Below are positions 47,846 through 59,500 of a stretch of DNA of 64,000 nt, piece after piece. The stretch comes from Solen grandis (lineage: Eukaryota > Mollusca > Bivalvia > Adapedonta > Solenidae). Positions within the stretch are counted from its first letter, which is position 1, and every line of letters begins with the position of its first letter. The position numbers were made by a program, and so were the translations under genes. The stretch lies in assembly GCA_021229015.1 (NCBI GenBank), contig CM037787.1:37711577-37775576 (forward strand), read 5' to 3'. Below the pieces are notes generated by a model. That model was given only the letters and a program-made list of their open reading frames with translations, was not told the DNA's origin and made no database searches.

Positions 47846-50223
47846 TTCTAGAGTAGGATTAGAAAGTGTTTCTCTTTCTTCATTGTTTTGATGATTTAGC
47901 GCACATATTTAGGTGTTGACCTTTTCGAAAAAACATGAAACTTGGCATGGTCATAGATATTGGTATTACGGATACTTTCTGCATAGTTACCACATTGAGA
48001 AAATCCAACATGGCCGCCAAAATCCAAGATGGCCGCTGCACCTTTTTTGTCAAGAAAATGGCAGTTAGGTTAAAACGGTGCACCAAACACATTTATTTTG
48101 ATGATAATTTCACTTCTGTTTGTTGTATAAGAGGTTGTTAAATGTACCAGTATAAATCACAAAAAATATTAATGATGAATAGATGTGGAGATTTGATATG
48201 GCTGCCATGTATATATCATTTTTCACCATAAATTATATATTTTTCATAAATATTGTTCTCTCAAACATGCCCAAATATATACTGTCTTATCATATTGTTG
48301 TCTTAACAAGAGCATGTTATGTGGTTATCTCAGAAATATTAAATATGACTGTTCCCACTTCAAAGCAAGTAATGGGCTTACCATAAAAAAGACGCATACG
48401 TTTCCAAACGATAACTAAATTAACATAGTTTTTTTTTTTTTGATTTTTTTTCTTCAGTTTTTATATTTTTAACTTTGTTTTAATTTTTTTTTGCATGTTA
48501 GGGTTACTAGGAATACTGTGTGTCACAGTTCTTAAATATAGATATTTTTTCACAAGTAATACTTTATTAAAACTGTAATGAAGAGGTGTTTATAGATCAT
48601 AAATAGAAGAACTGCTATGATTGCAAATATAAGATTTCAAATGAGTATATAGTAGACTATATTTGGAGGATAGTATAGAAAGGTTACTGATCTCTCTCTC
48701 TCTCTTTCTCTATATATATATATATATATATAGAAAGAGAGAGAGAGAGAAAAATATGTTTTGGAAAATACTCTGTTTCTTTGTATATGGGATTTAAGAA
48801 CCGTGGCAAACATTTTTTATTTTTTGAAGAAATATGAAAAATCCCCGGTTATAGACACATGAATTAGAATTTACTTGTTAAGTCAATATAGATTAATATG
48901 ATATTGATATGTCATTTGTAAGGTGCCATGGAGGATGACCCCGACCTCATGGTACCTAAGACGGGGAAATAAATGGGCTACAAGCTGGTAGCTGAAATTA
49001 AGAAAAAAATAACATAGTTAACATAGTTAGAACTAATAACTAAAAACTACCAGCAAGCAGACACAGTGTTTAAATGTTGATATTCTTATATTATCAATGT
49101 ATGCAAGTAATTGTGTAAATTTATTTAAAAAAAAAAGTTGCTTCCTTTGATGGTGATACACACAGTTGTTTCTCCTTGTAAAAGTTATCCATCTAAGATG
49201 ACAGAAAACTACAAATCTCCTTACATTGTGAAAGAACAAAGGCTGAAAGGTCGGGAGCACAAAGTAAAACTCTGTGCATATATATCACAAAATACATTAA
49301 GAAACCATTACACATTGTTGAGGGGAAAAATAAGAAACAGGGAAGGAAAGGCAGACTAAGCATAGGGAGCAGAAAAAAGAGCAGACAAAATGCAGACATA
49401 GTAAATCCAATTAAAATATTTATTCTATTAAATGTGAGAGCTACTTGTATATACATCTTGCTGTTGCCAGAATTATTATATAGAAGTGTTATCAAGTTCA
49501 AAAGAGACACATTCACTGAAAGAGATGATTATCTATTTATTTTCAAATTAATGTACAATTGACAGAAAAAATGCAGTTCCTTCAGAGTCAGTTGGAAATA
49601 ATCTTGAATTGGAAGGTATTCCAGAAGAATTGACAAATCTCGGGACAACAAAAAGTTTTATATATAAAGCAATTTGTTTTAAAAATAACTGTTAATTTAA
49701 AATGGCCGTTTTGGCAAAATCACCACTGACTTTGACACAATCATAATCCTGGTATCTAGGATATCCATAATCTCTCGGACTTATTTGATTAAGGCTATGG
49801 CCAAAGACGGACGCTTTCACTCAAGGACACTTCAAATGTTGCCGATATCGATTAGTTAGTAAAGATGAGACACTTTAAATAATGCCTATGTAACATTAAA
49901 AACTGACCCCGCTGTAAAATTAACCAATTGATTAATAGTAGTGATAGCAGAAATAGTATATATTCATGATTGATCTTTTTATTTTTGTTCACAATGGCTG
50001 TGGCGTTTATTTTTTGGTACCCCGGTTAAACACTATGAGAAAAATAGGTAAAAATAAAGGACCAGTATTTAATAAGTATTGCGATGAAAAATGTTACCAT
50101 GAAAGATGACACAAACAGTAGGTCACGTATAACTGACGTCCGAGTTTTGAACGGACACACCGTAACAAAATATCAGATGCGTTCTTTGCACCAAATGTAT
50201 AAACCTTGATGAACTATGAACCG
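47846..50223. other. Intergenic stretch downstream of FMO-A
   Basis: Contains the TC/TA/GA palindrome at 48691-48751 and otherwise AT-rich unique DNA. No gene is supported. Confidence 0.4.
48691..48751. repeat. (TC)n(TA)n(GA)n palindromic microsatellite
   Basis: A CT tract, then a TA tract, then a GA tract, almost perfectly self-complementary over about 60 bases and prone to hairpins. Confidence 0.9.
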
Positions 50224-50229
50224 TTTATT
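50224..50229 (-). promoter_or_regulatory. Likely poly(A) signal of FMO-A
   Basis: AATAAA on the minus strand, about 70 nt past the FMO-A stop codon, the usual distance for a short 3' UTR. No cleavage site can be proved from sequence alone. Confidence 0.5.
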
Positions 50230-50300
50230 AGAATCAATAGCTTGATAGCAAACATGATTAAATGAATTGCATTCGTATGTCCTTTGTTTCTTAAAATCGC

Positions 50301-50557
50301 TCATCTTGTCACTAGCCGATACAAAATGGCGACACCTATAACAAATGTCAGGAACTTCCATATCCCAGAATATTTCCAAGTGGTCGACTGAGGCGGCCTG
50401 CCGGCAAGAAGCGGAGTGTAAATACGGTCCCACTGGGTCATGATAGCGGCACGAGCCCCGGACCAACTTCCGGGACCCGTCAGTCGGTACTGGAAGGGAG
50501 TCAGGGAGTCAAACATGCACTTCATGGCCAGCTTTGGGTCTGTTGTTAGTAGACGGA
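50301..50557 (-). CDS. FMO-A coding exon 7 with C-terminal membrane tail
   Basis: Encodes residues 448-532 and a TGA stop (50301-50303). The acceptor is TCTTTTCAG. It starts [16 protein letters not shown] and includes the FMO-typical [13 protein letters not shown]. It ends in [16 protein letters not shown], a hydrophobic segment like the C-terminal anchor of microsomal FMOs. A SINE ends within about 30 bases upstream of the acceptor. Confidence 0.92.
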
Positions 50558-53500
50558 CTGAAAAGAAGTATTAAGTTAGTTAAGTTTACCGCCCTACCAA
50601 CAGTATTTCAGTCATTTGGAGACTATGTCTACTTGAGACAGATATAGTGCTGCCACACTGTAGTATGACGTCGTAGACATGTGGAATGATACCACACCCA
50701 GTCACATTATCCTAACACCAGGCCAACCAGTCCTGCAACCACCCTTATATGCTTGGCGCCAAGCAAGGGAGCTTTATTAATAATATATAATATAATATAA
50801 TATAATATAATATAATATAATATAATATCCATGAGACGGCGATAAAACATGTTCTGTGGCCCGACGACTGGAAAATAAAAATACCGAACAAAATCCATTA
50901 TCTATTAATCTGTCCAAATCTTCTTCTTCTTCTAATTATAGTAGAGTGACTCCGAGTAAAACAAGAGCTGTCAGAGAGGCAGCGCGTTCGACTATTCTCA
51001 GTGGTTTATAGTATAAAAAAGCGGACAAACTAAGAAATTATGAAAGGTAGAGTTATCATTCTTGTGCACTGCACTCCTTCTCAATGAGATCTATCAACCT
51101 AAGAAGTATCAAGTTGATACCTCAAATACATTTCGAGTTATGCTTCGACAAAAATTTAGTCTGAAAAATAACAAAGGGCAATAACTCAAAAATAATGAAA
51201 GGTAGAGTTCTCATTCTTGTGCACTGCACTCCTCTTCAATGAGATCTATTCACCTATAAAGTATCAAGTTAGTACCTCAAATACTTTTCGAGTTATGCAC
51301 CGGGCGAAAATGTGGGACGGAAAGACGGACAGACGGACGGACGTAGATTATTACCATATCCCCCGTCGCCTTCGGCAGGGGAGAACAAGAGCTGTCAGAG
51401 GACAATACGCTCGACTATTCGAAATGCTTGTTGGTAAATCAAATGAAATCTATTTCAATTCTTGCCCTTCATATACCCTGTATATAATAATAGTCAAAAA
51501 TGATATACATTGTACCTTGATAGTCTAATACCCTTAAATAGGTTTATGAAATATGAAATCATTCCCATGCCTAGTTACTGAGACATACGCATAATAACAC
51601 TTTCCATGCAAAACTTTAACCAAGTATCCAAGTTAGAAAAAGGCCATAATTTGTATTAAATTTAGTCCAAGAGTTATCCTCCTTGGTTTTCTGATGCCAT
51701 CATTCATTTTAAGGGCGACATTGTCCTATAATAACGTAGCTATCTGCGGTTTCAAAGTTCCTAGGTTCGATTCCAGTTGGGGAATATTCCTTTGTCTTTG
51801 CATTCTCCAAGTACTGGTCCAACCCAGGAACTATCGAGAGGGATTAATGTAAAGTTTCAAGAACTCATTTCCCAATCGACGTAAAATAAATAAATTCAAA
51901 TATACAGTTTTGCAAGATGAAACTAATTCAGGTCGTAATAAAATCATGAAAATGTTCAACGTTATTTAAAACCCTATGTAATTGTAACGCAGTGCTGACG
52001 GTATCTACCTAATGATGGTTTACATCCAAGCAATTCGGCTAACTCGTCCATAAACTGCTGGTAGTCCACTGGGATCACACTGCTATGGGCCGGGGGCAAC
52101 AGGGCGGCGCTACGCGTCTTCCGGCGATTAATACACGCCCACATCTGCTCCCTGCTGGGCAGCTTGAGTCGACCCTTCACAAATTTATTAAATAATGTAT
52201 TATTGTTCATTAATATTTGTCTTAAAATGAATCATTCCTTTAGATATTTACATGTACATGTGATTAAATATTATTAAGGACAAAAAGGCAGTAACTAAAT
52301 GATAACAAGAAAATGCACAATAAGGTCTGTGTTAAAAAGTTTAATTGCAACAAAGGAATATTGTATATCATTTAAATTGTTTCACACTTTCTCTTGTTTC
52401 AAACTAATTTATTTTATGTCGATCTGATAATATTTTTATACTCAATCCTTTTGACGGTTCCAGGATCGGACCAGTACTTTGAACACGGTACAGTTATGAA
52501 AGAGTTCTGGCTAAAAACGGGATTCGCAGGCATGTATGCTACAAATGGACTAAAATGCCTATTACATGTATAAAAAAATGAGTTTATCTACTTACCGAAA
52601 GGACTCGAGCCGCCACCCTACACTGCATCTCGGTGACAGCCACGACGGACCCGCGCACCCGGCAGCATCCAACCACCGCCAGCGAGTTGTGTTTGAGGTC
52701 TGGCGGAAATATAACTTTATATAGAGCCGACAGATCCTCTCCGATCACATCGCGGCTCAGGAATGGGAAACTCTTGTTGTAACCCGTTCCAAGTATAACA
52801 GTATCTATGTTGTCTACCTCCCGGCCGTCTGTGAAACGAGCGCCATTTTCTGTGAAAGTTTCTATGCCCTCGTGTACCTGTATCGCTCCAGTCAGGATTC
52901 GTTGGGGGCAAATCGTCGTTCATCACAACGTTACGGGTGATTGAGGGTGGGTACTTGGGGTTAAGCCCGTACCGGTTGTGGTTGAAACGTTTGTTTAACA
53001 TAGAGATAAAAAATGTTGTCAAAAAGTCCCGGGAACTTGGAAAGAAACTTGCTGGAAAATCGTGTTATTGAAGACATGTCGAGAGGATCGCCATAGCTGG
53101 ATACACGATTCAACACCCACGTGCCAGTTTTTGCGCTTATATATACCTAACAAACAAATAACATTTACCTTCCAATTACTAGACAAGTATACAGAATATA
53201 GCAGTAAAAAGGATTATTTCACATTGAGTTTTTATTTCTAACAGGAAAACCTCCACCTGACAAAGGAGACCAAATTTTCCTTTCTACACACTTATTAAAC
53301 ACTTGACCTTCAGATCACCTATTCATTAACACCAAATAATCATAGCCCAGACCAAATGGCGGTCTATTACATTTTTACAGACGTTTTACTGTATACAGAC
53401 TTTAAATGGAAATAAACAACAGACAACAGCACCGTATGCGGTGACCAACGCTCGTCAGTTTGGATTTTTGTTAAAAAGAAGGCTATAATTTAGGTGAAAA

Positions 53501-56500
53501 TAGACCTAAGAGATATGGTCCTTGATGAGAACGTAGCCCTTGCGATATTGAACAAGTATGTGAAGTTTGATGACAGTTGGTTTCATAGTTTAGAAGTTAT
53601 GGCCAAGGATAAAGTTTTTTTTCACTTAACTCTTTTTTTTAAAAAAAGGAGATAAATTTGGTCAAAATGGACATAAGAGTTATGGCCCTTGATGGGAATG
53701 TAGCCCTTGTGATAGTGAACAAGTATGTGAAGTTTGATGACAGGAGATTTAATAGTTTAGAAGTAATGGCCAAGGTTAAAGTTTTACGACGACGCCAAAG
53801 ACAACGACGACACCAGAGTGATGACAATACCACGACTTTTTTTCTTAGAAAACCAGACAAGCTATGAAAACATGAATGGGTGATTTTAGTGGGACGATCA
53901 TATCTAAAACAGCCTAACAGAGATACCTTGTAATACAACAGATGCCCTACATGACCTTATAGCTATTTGACAACCATATGGAATAATCAAAGGACTGGGA
54001 GTCCTAAAATTGCGGTAAGTGTGGCTCGTAATTTGGAACCGTTTTATTGATTTCCCTCATTAAATGGATCTTGTAGTTGTGTTATTTGCCATGCTCGCAT
54101 TAAATTAACCAAGGATACATTATGCCTGAGGTGAGTGTACTGATGCACTTCACTGGATTACGTCACATAATTTCATGCATAGTATTTTCATTGATAATTT
54201 TCCATCTTACGCAAACAGGTGCACGTATATTTTGCCCGTTAGAGAGCATTGGATTTGAATATCTGGTATTGTCATTTTCGCAATCGGTTACAATAAGTTG
54301 AGTTGTAAACAACGCAATATAAATATGGTATCAAACGTTTGACGTCATAATTTTCCCTTTATATCATAGTTAAATGACTATAGCTTAATATAAGAGGTAC
54401 TGATAAGATCATGAATTTGCTAGTTTGTTAGCTGGGTCAAACGTCCCACTGACAATATTTCAGGTATTCGGGGACCTTTAAACGACTTCAGCATGTCGCA
54501 GCCGATTATCACACCAACACCAGGCCCCGATTTTGGCAGAGATTCATGGCGTAAACAAATACTTAACATTAACATTCTGTATTAGCATGAAATTGCTATG
54601 AAAGTGCATTTCTGATATCACCATCAAGACAGTCACCTGGTCGGTTACAGAACAAAGGTCGACGGCTATGTCCAGGGCGGAGTTGCCATTCCCGACCACC
54701 AGCACTCTCTGTCCCTCAAACCCACGGGCATGCTTGTAAGCATTGGCATGGATGCGATTCCCCTTGAACTGGTCATCACCTTTGAATATATGAAAATCAG
54801 AAACACTTAAAAAAATTAAAGACTTTTGTAGTTTGGAGAGCAAAATGATTTCAAAGCGCTTTCCTTCTCACCAAATGTCCATGTGCATGGGAAGGTTCTT
54901 TGGTACACATTGGTATTGTTTGGCAATATAAACCTGATACATCTAAATATTCAATAACCTTTCTTAGGCAAATGTCGGTTTCCGAGGTAAAACATGGATT
55001 TAAAGGTTGGGTACAACAGTGTATGTGTATCACGCGCCCTGCTAGTCTGAATGATAATGTGTTAGATTCCGAAACTGAAGGTTGTGGGTTCGAATCTAGC
55101 TCAGACAGTATGTCATTTTCTTCTTTAAAAAATGAAGTTTGACCACTGTGATCAATAGTATACCATATGCAAATCACACATAGCACGATTTTATCGAACT
55201 TATTGTTTATTACTTAAGCTAGTTTCTCAATGCTCGACCGCATAAAGGATGATACATGTCGTATAAGAAATATTCGAAACAATTAAAATCAAACGAAAAT
55301 TCAACATAGTATTAATCCAGCCACTCACACTGCAAACTAAAACAAGAGCTCAGTGTAAAAGGACAGCACGCTCGACTATTCAAAATGCTTGTTGGTAAAT
55401 CAAATGAAATCTATTTCAATTCCTGCCCTTCATATACCCTGTATATAATAATAGTCAAAATGATATACCTTGATAGTCTTATACCTCTAAATAGGTTTAT
55501 GAAGTCTAATGTCAATCCCGTGCCTAGTTTATGAGACATAAACATAATAACACTATGCATGCAAAACTTTAACCAAGTATCCAATTTAGAAAAGGGCCAT
55601 AATATGTATAAAATTCAGTCCAAGAGTTATCCTCCTTGGTTTTCTGATGCCCCTGAACACACTCCTAAACTTTCTAGTCAATACCATAAATAATTTTTGA
55701 GATATAAGCTGGATAGTAGCTTGCATGCAAAACTTTAACCAAAAAGTCTAAGTCAAAAAGTGGCCATAATCTGCATTATATTCAGTCAAAAACTATCTGC
55801 CACTATAATATGATACCACTGAACATATTATAGAAGTTTCAAATCAAACCCATGCCAGGATACTGAGATATAAGCATGAAAGTACCTTGCATGCAAAACT
55901 TTAACCAAAAGTTAAAAAGGGGTCATAATTTGTAATATATTCCACCTTGGTTGTCTGCTGCCCCTAAACATATTCATAAACTTTCAAGTCAATACCATGA
56001 ATGGTTATTGAGATACAAGCTGGATAGTAGCTTGCACGCAAAACTTTAACCAAATTTTCTATTGCATGCAAAACTTTAACCAATTTTTTTAAGTTAAAAA
56101 AGGGGCCATATTTTTTTTTATTAAATTCAGTCAAGAGTTATCTACCTTGGTTGTCTGATGCCCCTGAACATATTCATAAACTTTCAAGTTAATACCTTAA
56201 GTGGTTATATAGAAATAAGGTTGATAGTAACTTGCATGCAAAACTTTAACCAAATGCTGCAACGCCAACGTCGACGCAAGGGTGACTACAATAGCTCTCA
56301 TATTCTTCGAATAGTCGAGCTAAAAATGTGAGAATAACTATGAATTTTTAAATTGTTACCACCGAGGATTCGAACCAGCCACAAGACTACTGAACATACC
56401 ACTGAGCCTCCCGGACTTATTAACATTGCCAACAATACTACCATTAAAACACATGTTTGGATCGTAATAATTTGCGGACACTTACGAAGAAAGAACATCA

Positions 56501-59500
56501 AGGAGATTACTCAGTCTCAGGTCAATATTGCCAAGACAAGCTTATCCAGGTAATCGGGTTTCTTCCCCACAATAGCTACATTCGCCATCATTCGACCCAT
56601 TGAAAATGATTAAAGAAAATTGTGAGAATTCTTTCACAATCGATGTAAAATAGCCTTTATTTAAAGCTTCGCGAATGCAATTCCAGGCCTGTTGTGACAG
56701 GGAATATTGGTAGCCCAGTTATATATGAACTGGAACTTCAGTATCCTCCAACAAAAATGACCAAACGTAGTTAGAATCTTTTAAATGTTAGCTTAATATA
56801 GGCACAGAATAGAGCTGCTACAGTGAGTATTTATTTATGCTTAATGTCCCACCGACAATATTTCAGTCCCTACTATACAGATAAAAAAGGAAAATTAAAA
56901 AAAGCGGAAGAATATTTTTAAGCTTTGAATGAATAAAGAAAATCACTTTTGAAAACAAATTTATGGGAAATATCAGGGTCCTCATTCTACTCACCTGAGG
57001 GTGAGTTTTTTTTAACTCTTTTATGCCATTTTCAAGGGCTAATAACTCCATATTATGGCTAGCAACACCTCATTCGATGTTTGGTACTCCATTCACTGTC
57101 ACTGTGTTGAAGTTTAAGAAATTTAATGCAACTGAATTTATGCTATAGTCGCATACGCCGATATATAGAAGAAAAACGCAGTATGTTTACTTGCGTAAAC
57201 ATATTTCCAAATTCTATTGAATAGAATTATTTTAAATATTGCATAATGACTAGTAATGAAAGATCAATCAATAATGTGAAATAAGGTATCGATATGTTTG
57301 ATTTTGAGTTATCAGCCCTTGAAGATGACAGAAAAGAGCACAAAAAAATCTCACTTTCAGGGGCAGATAACCCCGTTTTTCTCCCATAAATTTATTTCTA
57401 GTGTGATACTTTATAACCATGCAGAATTTAAGAAAAGAATTTTCGCTAGTTTCCTTCATTGTCTTTATAGTAAAAACTGTTACACTATGATATATCTTTA
57501 ATTACACGAGACAGATGTAGTTCTGCCATAATGAGATAATACGTCAAAGTCAAAAGTCATGATAGCACACTCAGTCACATTATCCTGACATTGAGCCGTC
57601 CAATCATGGACAACTTCAAAAGGCTGAGCATCAAACATTGGCGCTATACAAGCTACAATGAGTAAGTGAGTGTTTTGATGGATGAGTAATTGTGTGAGTT
57701 ATTGTGTGGGTGAGTTGGTGAATGAGTGACTTGACTCGACTATTTGAGTTTACCGTCGCTTCGACAGTATTTCAGTCATATTGCGACGTCTTGATAATTA
57801 CAATTAAAGGAAGACCCCGAAAGCACGGAGGCATCCGGGTAGAACCACCGACCTACCGCAAGCAAGCTCGAAGGCTTCCTCACATGAAAATCCGAATGAC
57901 TCTGCCGGGATTCGAACCCACGCAGTGAGGGGCTGAGTGCGTGTTAAAGTGATTAAGTGAGTGGGTGAGTAGATAAGTATGTTGGTAAAAGTGAGTGAGT
58001 GAGTGAGTGAGTTCGTGAGTAAGTGAGTGAGTAAATGAGTGGATAAGTAAATTAGAGAATGAGTGTGTAAATGAGTGAGTATGTGTGTATAGGTGGGTGA
58101 ATAGGTGGGTGAATATGTGAGTTTGCAAAAGATAATTAGCACAGACCTGGGAAGGTAGGTACGTTAGGGTGGGTGAATAAGCCTGTGCAAACAATCACTC
58201 CATCGTAAGTGTTCGTGCACGTGACTCCCGTGTCCAAGCTCTTGGTCGTGACGTCCCACCGACCTGTGTCTGTGTAGTCCTCGGCCTCTTTAACCTTGAC
58301 CACCTGCGTAACCAAGGAAACAGGGAACTGGCAAAGTAACATACACAATATACACGTATAGCAGGTGATGTACATGCACAAGATATGTCACCGATAGTTT
58401 GACATATCACTACTTCTATGTCCTCAAATGTCTGAGATAAAAAAGCTATAACCCTTACCCTGCTGGAACCGTAAGTGCTAACCTTTGCCACCAGTAAATA
58501 ACCAGGCAAGCCTACACATCCGTGCAGACTGGCCGGGCTCTTTACTTTTGGCTGACCAACTACAGGTTTTCATCTTGTTATCCCTAAAATTGATAATGGA
58601 CAGTTCCAAAAAAGGATGCCGGCTAAGTCCATTTGAAAAATTCAGCAGGTTAAGGGTTAAACCAGAATAATACCCTTCAGTCTGGATGGTAATAAAGTTT
58701 CCTGAAAGATGAACTGAAACAGATGCAGAGATAAGGTTTGCATAACAAGAAGTTTATATGCAGAGTCACCGATTCTATTTACCTCTGTTTTAACTTTGAT
58801 ATACGACCTCAGTTTGAAGGCGTCTGCGTACATGTTCAGGTACCTGTCCACATGTCGGTGTGGCATATAGGCGGGGAAGTCCGGGGGCGTGGGGAAGTCA
58901 CTGAACGTCATCATCTCCTTACTGACGTTGCTTATTGTATTCCGCATAACACACGCCTCGCCGTCAGATGCCTGTGGAATGGTTTATTGAATCTTGTATT
59001 ATTCCGGGTCGGCAGAAGCCGGCACGGTTCCTGATAGGGCTTTAATGCCTAATGTTATTTTGACTACATGATGTATTTTTGTAAAGGAAAAAAAACTTTG
59101 GATATAGATATGTCTCGTCTTTTCTTGAAATTGTCAATACTAGTGATCATGACAGATGTCATTATGTTTTCCGATATTTAAAATCAAGTTTAATGTTTAA
59201 GGTTATCTGCGGAGTGTTATATTGTACTTACACAAAATCAAGTATACACGCACTTGCCGTTTTCGTACTTAAAATTTTCCTGCTAGCAATAATAACAACA
59301 TTTGAGTAATGGAAAACAAGTTATAAAACAGATTACACCACATTATTTTTCAAACTTTTTTGTATTGTCAGTTACCTACTAGAGATTTAGATTTTCGATT
59401 TAGTCCTGCTGTAATTATGCTGAGCCAGTACGAAAACCATTAAGTACGAACGTCATAAATAGGGACTTCCTCAAAACTGCAGTATTTTAATGCTGGTTCC

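Noticed and set aside
57804..58194. Thr/His/Ser/Leu-rich frames on the minus strand
   Set aside because: They are translations of the GAGT-type microsatellite in FMO-A intron 3.
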